Part shown: one piece after another, positions 48,168-56,442 of the stretch
How the letters are laid out: each line of letters starts with the position of its first letter
How positions within the stretch are numbered: position 1 is the first letter of the stretch
Assembly: GCA_965366365.1 (NCBI GenBank)
Contig: CBDUEV010000001.1
Location: forward strand, 62,001 to 126,000
DNA: 64,000 nt
Reading direction: 5' to 3'
Origin: CBDUEV01 sp965366365
GTDB lineage: Bacteria; Actinomycetota; Acidimicrobiia; Spongiisociales; JAENVV01
Program-made: the position numbers and the translations under genes
The notes under the pieces: model-generated
The model's input: only the letters and a program-made list of their open reading frames with translations
Told to the model about the DNA's origin: nothing
Databases searched by the model: none

Positions 48168-50528
48168 ATGACGACTGAACTCCACTCCGCCGGTGGGGAC
48201 CGCCGCTCCCGGCTCCCGTTCCTCGTGGTCACCGGTGTGTCCCTGCTCGTTCTGGCGCTGTTGCGCCCCGATCTCATCCTCCTCGCCAACACCCCTTCGG
48301 GTGGTGACATGGGCGCTCATGTGCTCGGTCCGCAGATCCTTCGGGACGTGCTTCTGCCGTCCGGTCAGGTGATGGGATGGAGTGACGCATGGTTCGCCGG
48401 GTTCCCTGCCTTCTACTTCTATTTCCCGCTGCCGTCACTCGTGATCGTGCTCCTGGATCTGGTGCTTCCCTACGGCGTGGCGTTCAAGATGGTCACGGTG
48501 GCCGGGTTGGTGGCCACCCCTTCGGCCGCCTATTACCTGGCCAGGTCATTGCGTCTCACTCCGGGTGTCTCGTCGGTGGTCGCCGCAACCGGCGCAGCGT
48601 TTGTCTTGCTCGAGAACTTCACCATCTACGGGGCGAACGCTCCTTCGACCCTGGCCGGTGAATTCTCGTTCTCCTGGTCCTTCGCCTTGGGAGTGTTCTA
48701 CCTCGGGGCGTTGATCCGGGCGGTTCGCGACGACCGTCGCTATCTACCACTGGCGGCGCTGCTCCTCGGCTTGACCGCGTTGAGCCACGTCATCACCACG
48801 ATGATGTTCGTGCTCGCTTCGCTGGCGGTCCTGTTCTGGAAAAACGGACGGATCGTCACGGTTCTCACCTGGGTCTGGGGGTTTGCGATCAGCGCCTGGT
48901 GGGCCCTCCCGCTGCTGATCAGAATCGGACACACCGCCGACATGGCCTGGAGCCCGCTGCATGCCTGGGATGAGATCTTTCCTGTGGAGATATGGCTGGC
49001 TGCCGTCCCGGCCCTGGCGGGAGCGATCTGGTTGATCTGGTACACGGACCGCGCCAGTCCGCTCATGGTGTTGATGTTTGCGCCAGTGCTCTATTTCTGG
49101 CTCCCGACCCTGGCCGAGCGACTCGGCGTGTTCGACGGCATATGGAAGCTGTGGAACGGGCGGATTCTCCCCTTCTGGTTCTTCGGGGTCATGTTCTGCG
49201 CGGGGGTGGGTCTGGGGACCCTTGGGCAAGCCGTCGCCCGACGGCTCCCCTCCTCCCTCCCGCTCTGGGCTCCGGGTGTCGCCTCGCTCGCCTGGGCCGG
49301 GATGCTCGCCGCGTTTTGGCAGACCTACCCGGACACTCGCTGGTGGGCGATCGGGTTGGGTGTCTTCGGCCTGCTGTTGAGTGTGGGCTGGCTGGCCAGC
49401 GTCTTCGCCCAAGCACCGATCCGGGCCGAATCCGGCGCTGTGTTTTCGGTGGGGGCGGCGGCCCTGGTGGTGGTGGTCGCCTCGTCAGGAATATCGTTCA
49501 TCCCCGGGTGGGCGCGTTGGAACTTCTCGGGGTACGAAGGCAAGAGTTCCTTCGATCAATACGAGGCGCTCATGGAGACGATCGACCTCCTCCCACCGGG
49601 GAGAGTCCAGTGGGAAGCCAACCACGACCTCGACCAATTCGGCACGCCGATGGCTCTGATGCTGACGCCCTACTGGTCGGAGGAACATCCCTCCATGGAG
49701 GGGCTGTTCTTCGAGTCCTCCATCACCACGCCCTTTCATTTCCTGAACGCCGGCGAGCTCAGCTTCAAGCCGTCGAATCCCATCCCCGGACTGGACTACC
49801 ACACCTTCGACTTCGATCGGGGTATCGCCCACATGGAGACGTACGGGGTGACCTACTACGTGTCCTTCACGGACGAGGCGACCGAAGAAGCCCTCGGAAG
49901 ATCCGAAATGATCAAGGTGGCCGAGTCTGAACCGTTCACGGTGTTCACCTTCCCCGAAACCGACTATGTGACCGTTGCCACGCACCAGCCGGTGGTGTTG
50001 GACCTGGATCAACCGTCGCTGGTCGAGCGGTTGGGAGACATTGGGGGTCGTCGGGGGGAGGGAATGGTGTTCGCGGAAACAGTCACCTTCAACGACGTGG
50101 GGCTGGAGTGGTACTCGGAGCCGTCTCGCCTCAATCGATGGATCACGGAGGACGGACCCGCCGACTGGCCCCGCATCTCCGATCTCTCCGAGTTGGGCGC
50201 CGCCGCCACTCCGCTGGCCATCGACGGTTCCACCGTGTCGGACATCGTGGTCGACAACGGAACCGTCTCGTTCACCACCGATGCGATCGGTGTGCCCCAC
50301 CTCGTGAAGGTGTCCTACTTCCCCAATTGGGAAGCCGAAGGGGCGGCCGGACCGTACCGGGCCAGCCCGTCGCTGATGGTGGTGGTGCCGACCGACCCGG
50401 ACGTGACCTTGACCTTCGCCAGGCAATGGCCAGAACAAACGGGGTTGGTGCTGGCAGCCGTGGGCTTGTCGGCTTGGGCGGTGGCCGTCGTCGGTCGACG
50501 CCTCCGTGGGGTGGCCAGGAATCGATGA
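48168..50528 (+). CDS. Large polytopic membrane protein, GT-C-like
   Basis: A 786-residue protein with about 12 membrane helices in the first 440 residues, a long soluble extracytoplasmic domain (about 450-755) and a final helix. The first loop 'NTPSGGDMGAHVLGPQILRDVLLP' has the acidic position where GT-C glycosyltransferases carry their catalytic Asp. This architecture is that of uncharacterised actinobacterial 'YfhO/6-pyruvoyl-type' membrane transferases. It probably adds sugars from polyprenyl-phosphate donors at the outer membrane face (inference). Its stop overlaps the GtrA gene by ATGA. Confidence 0.75.
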   Translation: MTTELHSAGGDRRSRLPFLVVTGVSLLVLALLRPDLILLANTPSGGDMGAHVLGPQILRDVLLPSGQVMGWSDAWFAGFPAFYFYFPLPSLVIVLLDLVLPYGVAFKMVTVAGLVATPSAAYYLARSLRLTPGVSSVVAATGAAFVLLENFTIYGANAPSTLAGEFSFSWSFALGVFYLGALIRAVRDDRRYLPLAALLLGLTALSHVITTMMFVLASLAVLFWKNGRIVTVLTWVWGFAISAWWALPLLIRIGHTADMAWSPLHAWDEIFPVEIWLAAVPALAGAIWLIWYTDRASPLMVLMFAPVLYFWLPTLAERLGVFDGIWKLWNGRILPFWFFGVMFCAGVGLGTLGQAVARRLPSSLPLWAPGVASLAWAGMLAAFWQTYPDTRWWAIGLGVFGLLLSVGWLASVFAQAPIRAESGAVFSVGAAALVVVVASSGISFIPGWARWNFSGYEGKSSFDQYEALMETIDLLPPGRVQWEANHDLDQFGTPMALMLTPYWSEEHPSMEGLFFESSITTPFHFLNAGELSFKPSNPIPGLDYHTFDFDRGIAHMETYGVTYYVSFTDEATEEALGRSEMIKVAESEPFTVFTFPETDYVTVATHQPVVLDLDQPSLVERLGDIGGRRGEGMVFAETVTFNDVGLEWYSEPSRLNRWITEDGPADWPRISDLSELGAAATPLAIDGSTVSDIVVDNGTVSFTTDAIGVPHLVKVSYFPNWEAEGAAGPYRASPSLMVVVPTDPDVTLTFARQWPEQTGLVLAAVGLSAWAVAVVGRRLRGVARNR

Positions 50529-50974
50529 GGAGTTACGTTCGGACTCTCCTCACCCGGGAATCTGCCGGCCAGTTCGTGCGCCTCGCCCTGATCGGCGTGG
50601 TCAACTCGATCGTGGATTTCGGGCTCTTCAACATCTTCCACTACGGGTGGGGGATTCCGCTGCTGGTGGCCGGAGCCCTCGCCTTTTTGGCCGGAGCCTT
50701 TGTGTCGTACTTCCTGAATCGCTTCTGGACGTTCGGTCTGCGGGATGGGTGGGGCACACCGCGTGAGACGACCCTCTTCGTCTCGATCAATCTCGTCGCC
50801 CTCGGCGTGACCGAAGGGTTCTTGGCCGGCGCCGATGCCTGGTGGGGCCCCCTCGAACCGCTGGCCGCCAATCTGACGAAGCTCGCCGCAGCCATCGTGA
50901 TCCTCGTTCCGAAGTTCGCCGGTTACCGCGACCTGGTGTTCCGCCGTTCGCTGGCGAAGGCTCCACGCAGCTGA
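50525..50974 (+). CDS. GtrA-family membrane protein
   Basis: A 149-residue protein with four membrane helices and the GtrA opening 'FVRLALIGVVNSIVDFGLFNIF', then 'FLAGAFVSYFLNRFWTFGLR' and 'NLTKLAAAIVILVPKFAGYRDLVF'. GtrA proteins are thought to flip or handle polyprenyl-phosphate sugars with a partner GT2. Such a GT2 lies directly downstream on the opposite strand, overlapping this gene's 3' end by 52 bp. Coupled to the preceding membrane transferase. Confidence 0.93.
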   Translation: MRSYVRTLLTRESAGQFVRLALIGVVNSIVDFGLFNIFHYGWGIPLLVAGALAFLAGAFVSYFLNRFWTFGLRDGWGTPRETTLFVSINLVALGVTEGFLAGADAWWGPLEPLAANLTKLAAAIVILVPKFAGYRDLVFRRSLAKAPRS

Positions 50975-51657
50975 AGAATCCCTCGCAAGGTGCGGGGAAT
51001 GCGTTTCACCAGGCTGGAACGGGCCTGGCGACGCTCCTCGACCACCACCGGTACCTCGATGATCGAGTACCCGGCCCGTTCCGCCCGCAGGACGAGCTCG
51101 GTATCGAAGAGGTCTTCGGTGCGGAGCACGTTGGGGATGAGCCGATCCGTGACTTCTCGCCGGAAAGCCTTGATGCCGTGCGTGTCGGTCACGTTCGACC
51201 GGAGGGCGTAGCGCAGCAACATGTTGAAGCCAAAGGTGGCCGTGCGTCTGAGGAGCGAGCGCCGATCGTCGCTGGCCGGATCGCGTTTCGAAGCCAGCAC
51301 CACGTCGGCCGACACGTCCGACAGACCGGCCACGAATGGCCCCGAGAAGAAATCGATATCGAAGTTGACGATCCACTCGCCTGTGGCGGCCAGGAACCCG
51401 GCCTTCATGGCCGCCCCGTAGTCGGGTGTCTCCAGTTCGATCACCGTCGCCGCCCAGCCCGACTCTCGAAGGAGGTGAGCGGCCTGCTCGGCGACGACGG
51501 CCGTGGTGTCTGTCGAACCGTTTTCGACCAGCCAGAGCTCCTGGGGTCGGCCGGTGGCGCTCACCACCTCGTCGGCCATATCGGCCACGAGCGCGGTGAC
51601 GTACCGAGCTTCGTTGTGGATGGGCACGACGATGGAATACAGGGGCCGGGAATCCAT
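50923..51657 (-). CDS. GT2 glycosyltransferase, dolichyl-phosphate-mannose-synthase-like
   Basis: A 244-residue soluble GT-A enzyme: 'YSIVVPIHNEARYV', 'LWLVENGSTDTT', 'DYGAAMKAGFLAATGEWIVNFDIDF' (the DxD-type site) and 'DTHGIKAFRREV...DLFDTELVLRAERAGY'. These match DPM1-like polyprenyl-phosphate sugar transferases that make lipid-linked mannose or glucose. It lies tail-to-tail with GtrA and next to phosphomannomutase, so a mannosyl-phospholipid donor is a reasonable inference. The 52-bp convergent overlap means the two 3' ends are complementary. Confidence 0.9.
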   Translation of the reverse strand: MDSRPLYSIVVPIHNEARYVTALVADMADEVVSATGRPQELWLVENGSTDTTAVVAEQAAHLLRESGWAATVIELETPDYGAAMKAGFLAATGEWIVNFDIDFFSGPFVAGLSDVSADVVLASKRDPASDDRRSLLRRTATFGFNMLLRYALRSNVTDTHGIKAFRREVTDRLIPNVLRTEDLFDTELVLRAERAGYSIIEVPVVVEERRQARSSLVKRIPRTLRGILQLRGAFASERRNTRSR

Positions 51658-51757
51658 GGAGGCGAGAGTCTAGGAGTTGGCGGTCCCTGCGAGAGATTCG
51701 AGACGGCTGCTTTGGCCGTACAATGTTCGGGTCCTGTCGGCGAGGAGTCGGTATTCA

Positions 51758-53101
51758 ATGTCAGACCTCGGAGCGATCTTCAAAGCCTATGACATCCGTG
51801 GGCGGATCGACAACGGCGACCTCACCGAAGACGTGGCACGTCGGATCGGTGCCGCATTTGCGGTCTTCGCCGACGCGGATCGGATCGCGGTGGGTTGGGA
51901 TTGTCGAGCATCCTCTCCCGGTTTGGCGGCAGCTTTCGGGGCAGGCGTGATCGGTCAGGGCGTCGACGTGCTCGAGCTCGGGCAGGCGACCACCCCCATG
52001 GTGTACTTCGTGGCGGGCGCCGTCGATTGTCCGGCCGCCATGATCACCGCCAGTCACAACCCACCGGAATACAACGGGATCAAACTCTGCCGGGCGGGCG
52101 CCGCCCCGATCGGGGAGGCAACCGGCCTCCGCGATGTCGAGCGGCTGGCTGCCCACCCACCCCCGCCGGCCGCCACCCCGGGCTCGATCACCGAGCACCA
52201 GGCATTGGGTCCGTACCTCGAGCACCTGTTCGGGATCGTGGACGCCTCCGCCATCGGTGCCATGAGGGTGGCGGTCGACGGCGGAAACGGAATGGCCGGC
52301 CTGGTGCTGCCCGACGTGTTCTCGAGACTCGAAGCCGAATTGCTGGGTTTGTATCTGGAGCCCAATGGCGCCTTCCCGAACCACCCGGCCAACCCCCTCG
52401 ACCCGGAGAATCTCGAGGATCTGTTGGCCCTCATGGACCGGGACAAGCCCGATCTGGGAGTCGCCTTCGACGGAGACGCCGACCGGGCGTTCTTCATCGA
52501 CGAACTCGGCCGGCCCCTGTCGGGGAGTGTGACGACGGCGTTGATCGCACGTTGGTTCTTGGCCAGGGAGCCCGGGGCCAGCATCGTCTACAACCTGATC
52601 AGTTCCCGTGCCGTGCCGGAGATCATCACCCAACAGGGTGGGAAGCCGATCCGGACCCGCGTCGGCCATTCCTTCATCAAAGGGGTGATGGCGGACACGG
52701 ACGCAGCCTTCGGGGGTGAGCATTCGGGTCACTACTACTTCCGGGACAACTACCGTGCCGACTCAGGGGTGCTGGCGATGCTCATCGTCATGCAGCTCAT
52801 GGCGGAGTCGGGCAAACCCCTCTCGGTTCTGCGGGCCGAGGTTGATCCGTACTTCTCATCCGGCGAGCTGAACTCTCGCGTGCCCGACCCTCCCCGCGCC
52901 ATCGCCGCCGTCGCGGCGGCCTTCGAGGACGGGCGGCAAGATTTCCTCGACGGCCTCACGGTGTCGTGGCCAGACCGATGGTTCAACGTACGGGCCTCGA
53001 ACACCGAGCCGTTGCTCCGTGTCAACGTCGAAGCCGAGACCGAAGAAGCCATGCTTCGCTTGAAGGCCGAGATCTTCGACGTGATCGCCGGGGCAGACTG
53101 A
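51758..53101 (+). CDS. manB: Phosphomannomutase/phosphoglucomutase
   Basis: A 447-residue alpha-D-phosphohexomutase interconverting hexose 6- and 1-phosphates. 'FKAYDIRGRI' is the domain-1 start, 'MITASHNPPEYNGIK' has the phospho-Ser, 'AFDGDADRAFF' binds magnesium, 'GGEHSGHYYFRD' is the sugar-binding loop and 'RASNTEPLLRVNVEA' the phosphate loop. Gene order with the Trm112-like protein and SahH matches the actinobacterial manB locus, so mannose-1-phosphate for GDP-mannose is likely. GAGGAG lies 11 nt before the ATG and a TACAAT -10 box near 51718. Confidence 0.94.
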   Translation: MSDLGAIFKAYDIRGRIDNGDLTEDVARRIGAAFAVFADADRIAVGWDCRASSPGLAAAFGAGVIGQGVDVLELGQATTPMVYFVAGAVDCPAAMITASHNPPEYNGIKLCRAGAAPIGEATGLRDVERLAAHPPPPAATPGSITEHQALGPYLEHLFGIVDASAIGAMRVAVDGGNGMAGLVLPDVFSRLEAELLGLYLEPNGAFPNHPANPLDPENLEDLLALMDRDKPDLGVAFDGDADRAFFIDELGRPLSGSVTTALIARWFLAREPGASIVYNLISSRAVPEIITQQGGKPIRTRVGHSFIKGVMADTDAAFGGEHSGHYYFRDNYRADSGVLAMLIVMQLMAESGKPLSVLRAEVDPYFSSGELNSRVPDPPRAIAAVAAAFEDGRQDFLDGLTVSWPDRWFNVRASNTEPLLRVNVEAETEEAMLRLKAEIFDVIAGAD

Positions 53102-53296
53102 ATGTCCCTCATCGATGCGACCCTGGCGGGGCTCCTCGTCTGTCCGCGGTGCCGAGGCGACCTCGACGAGATCGCCGCCGATTCGGCGCTACGCTGCGGC
53201 GCTTGCCGGCTTCGCTTCGCGGTGACGGACGGCGTGCCCAACATGATCCTCAAAGATGCGACCGAAGACCCGGTCGACGAAGACCGGAAAGGCTGA
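53102..53296 (+). CDS. Trm112-family small zinc-ribbon-like protein
   Basis: A 64-residue protein 'LAGLLVCPRCRGDLDEIAADSALRCGACRLRFAVTDGVPNMI' with Cys-x2-Cys twice, the Trm112/UPF0434 fold. Trm112 proteins activate methyltransferases in eukaryotes and archaea; bacterial roles are unclear. The position directly after manB (adjacent stop and start) and before the SAH-hydrolase gene is conserved in actinobacteria and fits a methylation-related partner. Confidence 0.9.
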   Translation: MSLIDATLAGLLVCPRCRGDLDEIAADSALRCGACRLRFAVTDGVPNMILKDATEDPVDEDRKG

Positions 53297-53300
53297 CCAC

Positions 53301-54548
53301 ATGGACTACGACATCGCAGACCCCTCGCTTGCCGAGGGCGGAGCCCGCCGCATCGAATGGGCGGGCCGGCGGATGCCGGTACTCGCCAGCCTCAGGGAGA
53401 GATTCCTCGCCGAGCGCCCCCTGGAAGGCAAGACCATCGCGGCCTGCCTGCACGTCACCGCCGAGACGGCGAATTTGATGCTGGCCCTCCGCGACGGGGG
53501 AGCGCGCCCTCTCCTGTGCGCCTCCAACCCCCTCTCCACCCAAGACGACGTGGCCGCGGCATTGGTCGCGGACGGAATCCCCGTCTACGCCATCCGAGGC
53601 GAGGATGACGACATCTACTATCAGCACATCAACGCGGTGCTGGATTTCGAGCCGGACATCACGATGGACGACGGCGCCGACCTCGCCACATTGCTCCACA
53701 CGGACCGGACCGAGCTCACCCCCCTCGGGTCGACCGAGGAGACCACCACCGGTGTCATTCGCCTGCGAGCCATGGCCAAGGACGGAACGCTCCGGCTGCC
53801 TGTGGTGGCGGTGAACGACTCGGCAACGAAGCACCTTTTCGACAACCGCTACGGCACGGGCCAATCCTGCATGGACGGGATCATGCGCGCCACCAACGTG
53901 CTTCTCTCCGGCGCCACCGTCGTGGTGGTCGGGTTTGGTGACTGCGGACGTGGGGTCGCCTCCCGGGCACACGGCCTCGGCGCCAAGATCGTTGTGGTCG
54001 AAGTGGATGCAGTCCGGGCGCTCGAGGCCGCCATGGAAGGGCATCAAGTGATGACCGCTGACGATGCTGCCGCCGTGGGGGACGTGTTCGTCACGGTCAC
54101 CGGCAACAAGCACGTGCTGCGCGGGCGGCATTTCGAACGCATGAAAGACGGGGCGATTCTCTCCAACGCTGGGCACTTCGACATCGAACTCGATCTGGCG
54201 ACCCTCGCGGAGATGGCTACCGAGAAACGTCCTGTGCGCGACAACCTCGAGGAGTACGTGCTCGAAGACGGACGCCGAATCCTGGTCGCCGCCGAGGGGC
54301 GCCTCGTTAATCTGGGCGCGGCCGAAGGTCACCCAGCCGACGTCATGGATATGAGCTTCTCGAATCAGGCCATGGCGGCAGAATGGTTGATTGCCAACGC
54401 CGGCCAGCTGGAGCCTGCCATCTATACGCTCGACCCGGCTATCGATTTCGACGTGGCTGCCATCAAGCTGGCCAGTCTGGGCGGGGGTCTGGAGAAGCTC
54501 ACAGACGAGCAGCGCGCCTACCTGGCTTCATGGAGCGAGGGTACCTAG
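53301..54548 (+). CDS. ahcY: Adenosylhomocysteinase
   Basis: A 415-residue NAD-dependent S-adenosylhomocysteine hydrolase that recycles SAH to adenosine and homocysteine. Substrate residues are in 'LHVTAETANLMLAL', 'MDDGADLATLLH', 'GSTEETTTGVIRL' and 'NDSATKHLFDNRYGTGQS' (catalytic Lys and Asp). The NAD loop is 'VVVGFGDCGRGVA' (GFGxCGxG in place of GYGxxGxG). The length is that of the short archaeal/bacterial class without the extra 40-residue segment of long bacterial forms. It follows the Trm112-like gene by 4 bases, which agrees with methylation housekeeping. Confidence 0.96.
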   Translation: MDYDIADPSLAEGGARRIEWAGRRMPVLASLRERFLAERPLEGKTIAACLHVTAETANLMLALRDGGARPLLCASNPLSTQDDVAAALVADGIPVYAIRGEDDDIYYQHINAVLDFEPDITMDDGADLATLLHTDRTELTPLGSTEETTTGVIRLRAMAKDGTLRLPVVAVNDSATKHLFDNRYGTGQSCMDGIMRATNVLLSGATVVVVGFGDCGRGVASRAHGLGAKIVVVEVDAVRALEAAMEGHQVMTADDAAAVGDVFVTVTGNKHVLRGRHFERMKDGAILSNAGHFDIELDLATLAEMATEKRPVRDNLEEYVLEDGRRILVAAEGRLVNLGAAEGHPADVMDMSFSNQAMAAEWLIANAGQLEPAIYTLDPAIDFDVAAIKLASLGGGLEKLTDEQRAYLASWSEGT

Positions 54549-54618
54549 CGTCCAACGAACAAAGGTGACGCGGTCGGCTGGAGGGCACCGCCTCACCGAA
54601 TCTGTCGGGGTCGTTGCA

Positions 54619-54624
54619 TACGTT
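54619..54624 (+). promoter_or_regulatory. -10 box (TACGTT) for the comF gene
   Basis: TACGTT ends exactly 6 nt before the ATG at 54631, again predicting a leaderless mRNA. Confidence 0.5.
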
Positions 54625-54630
54625 GGTGAG

Positions 54631-55215
54631 ATGTGGTGTGCAGCGTGTGGATCCCCTGGATCGGAGTCGCCCTGCCGAACCTGTGCTCGGCGACTTCACC
54701 CGGCGCCCGATCGGAGAGTCGGTCCCCCCGACCGAGCCGGTCTGGCGGTTCGCGCCGCCTATCTGCACGAGGGGGCGGCGCGGTCGCTCGTCCACGAGCT
54801 GAAATATCGAGGGTCCCGTCGAGCCGGGCGAGTCCTCGCCGCCGCCATGGCCGAGCATCTGCAGCATGTCGACGTGCTCGTTCCCATCCCTCGCGCCTGG
54901 GCTCGACGATGGAAGTACGGCGTGGATCAGGCGGCCGTGCTTGCGGAGGAGGTGGCCGTGTTGACCGGCGTCCACGTGGCTCGTGGACTCCTGCCTCCCG
55001 TGTGGCAGCCGCCCCATGCCGGGACAGCGCGCCGAGGTCGGGTACCGGTTGCGTTTCGGGCACGACGATCGGCTCCCGAGGGGCGGATCGCTCTGATCGA
55101 CGATGTGGTCACGACCGGCTCGACCCTATGGTCGGCGGCTCTCGCCCTCGGTTTCAGAGCCCACCTTGCCGTAGTAGCAACATCGGCAGACAAAGTGACT
55201 AGTCTCTCCCAATAA
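54631..55215 (+). CDS. ComF-family phosphoribosyltransferase
   Basis: A 194-residue protein with an N-terminal Cys4 zinc knuckle ('MWCAACGSPGSESPCRTCAR') and a phosphoribosyltransferase domain. 'VHELKYRGSRRAGRVLA' and 'VLVPIPRAWARRWKYGVDQA' are conserved ComF segments, and 'IALIDDVVTTGSTL' is the PRPP-binding loop. ComF is needed for DNA uptake in competent bacteria, but in actinobacteria its role is unproven. The 3' end carries a CAAAGTGACTAGT element of the hpf promoter. Confidence 0.92.
   Translation: MWCAACGSPGSESPCRTCARRLHPAPDRRVGPPDRAGLAVRAAYLHEGAARSLVHELKYRGSRRAGRVLAAAMAEHLQHVDVLVPIPRAWARRWKYGVDQAAVLAEEVAVLTGVHVARGLLPPVWQPPHAGTARRGRVPVAFRARRSAPEGRIALIDDVVTTGSTLWSAALALGFRAHLAVVATSADKVTSLSQ
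55191..55203 (+). promoter_or_regulatory. CAAAGTGACTAGT element before the hpf operon
   Basis: This 13-mer is identical to 12501-12513 upstream of the small membrane protein and contains the TGACTAG core also found at 9449 and 17839. It overlaps the end of comF and lies 20 bases before the hpf ATG, where AATAAT (55211-55216) ends 6 nt before the start codon. A GCCGATAC partner at the expected distance was not found here, in either direction. Confidence 0.5.
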
Positions 55216-55222
55216 TACGTCG

Positions 55223-55795
55223 ATGGAGGTCGCCGGAGTGGAAGTCCGACTGCACACTCGCCAAACGCAGCTCGATGGGCGTTTTCGCGAAACCGCCGAG
55301 CAGAAGGTGAGCCATGCGGCGCGCCTTTTCGAGAACATAGCGTTCGCTGATGTAGAGGTGTCTGAGGAGCAGAACCCGCGCCTCGCTCCGGAAAAGTACC
55401 GAGTGGAGATCACCACCTCGGCTGCCGGTCAACTGGTCCGCGTCGAATCGGCGGGTCCGACCCTCGACAGCGCTCTGGATTTTGCGGTGGACCGGTTCGA
55501 GCGGCAGCTGCGTCGCCTGAAGGATCGGCTGGTGAAACGATCCAGGCAGCCGAAAGCGAAACCTACCCTCGGTCCTGCAGAAGAGCTTTTGGAGAGCGAC
55601 TCGGATGCCGATGATGATTTCGTGATAGTGCGCACCAAGCAGTTTGTGATGAAACCAATGACGCCCGAGGAAGCCGTTCTCCAGCTGGAGATGCTGGGGC
55701 ACAACTTCTTTCTCTTCGACAATGGGGAGACCGGGCTGACCAGCGTCATCTACGCCCGGCGCGACGGTTCCTACGGCTTGATCGAGCCGGCATGA
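55223..55795 (+). CDS. hpf: Ribosome hibernation promoting factor, long form
   Basis: A 190-residue protein that binds the 30S decoding centre and joins 70S ribosomes into inactive dimers under stress. The N-terminal S30AE domain (residues 1-100) has 'VEVRLHTRQTQLDGRFRETAEQKVSHAARLF' and 'YRVEITTSAAGQLVRVES'. The C-terminal dimerisation domain (about 130-190) has 'IVRTKQFVMKPMTPEEAVLQLEMLGHNFFLF' and 'TSVIYARRDGSYGLIEP'. It is the long form that dimerises ribosomes by itself. Its stop overlaps the response-regulator start (ATGA), which is an uncommon partnership. Confidence 0.95.
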   Translation: MEVAGVEVRLHTRQTQLDGRFRETAEQKVSHAARLFENIAFADVEVSEEQNPRLAPEKYRVEITTSAAGQLVRVESAGPTLDSALDFAVDRFERQLRRLKDRLVKRSRQPKAKPTLGPAEELLESDSDADDDFVIVRTKQFVMKPMTPEEAVLQLEMLGHNFFLFDNGETGLTSVIYARRDGSYGLIEPA

Positions 55796-56442
55796 CCACG
55801 ATCCTTGTCGTCGACGACGCCGTACTTTTTCAGGCCGGCCTGACGGCTGCGTTACGGGGCGCCGGCTATGACGTCGTCGGGGAGGCTCAGGATGCCATGT
55901 CGGCCGTGGCGATGGCCACGGATCTCAAGCCAGACGTGGTCATGCTGGATGTGCTCATGCCCGGAATGTCGGGGCTCGAGGTGGTCGACAAGATCATCTC
56001 GGGCAGTCCGACATCCAAAGTCCTTCTCCTGACGGCCAGCGAATCCGACGAAGACCTGCTGGCCGCCATCAAGGCGGGCGCGCGGGGGTACGTGGTGAAG
56101 ACCACCGCCCTCTCCGAGCTCGTGGCGGCGATCGAGTCGGTCGAGCAAGGGGGCGCAGTCGTCTCGCCCGATATGCTCGGCAAGCTGTTCGACACAGTTC
56201 GGCAACTCCTCAAACATCGGGAGATCATCGGCAGTAGAAAGCCGAGCCTGACCGGTCGCGAGATCGAAGTTCTCCAGTTCGTCGCCCAAGGCCTCACCAG
56301 CCGCGAAATCGGCGACAAGCTCTACATCTCGGAGAACACCGTCAAGAACCACGTGAGAAACATCTTGGACAAGCTCGGCCTGCACAGCCGGGGCGAGGCC
56401 GTGATGTACGCATTGCGTGAAGAACTGATCACGATCGACTGA
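55792..56442 (+). CDS. NarL/LuxR-type response regulator
   Basis: A 216-residue transcription regulator. The receiver domain (1-120) has 'LVVDDAVLFQAGL' (acidic pair), 'VVMLDVLMPGMSG' (phospho-Asp near residue 54), 'LLLTASES' (Thr switch) and 'RGYVVKTT' (Lys). The LuxR helix-turn-helix (about 150-212) is 'LTGREIEVLQFVAQGLTSREIGDKLYISENTVKNHVRNIL'. No histidine kinase is adjacent, so its kinase is elsewhere. It lies in an operon with hpf, a HEAT-repeat protein and an HD-GYP protein. Confidence 0.95.
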   Translation: MTTILVVDDAVLFQAGLTAALRGAGYDVVGEAQDAMSAVAMATDLKPDVVMLDVLMPGMSGLEVVDKIISGSPTSKVLLLTASESDEDLLAAIKAGARGYVVKTTALSELVAAIESVEQGGAVVSPDMLGKLFDTVRQLLKHREIIGSRKPSLTGREIEVLQFVAQGLTSREIGDKLYISENTVKNHVRNILDKLGLHSRGEAVMYALREELITID

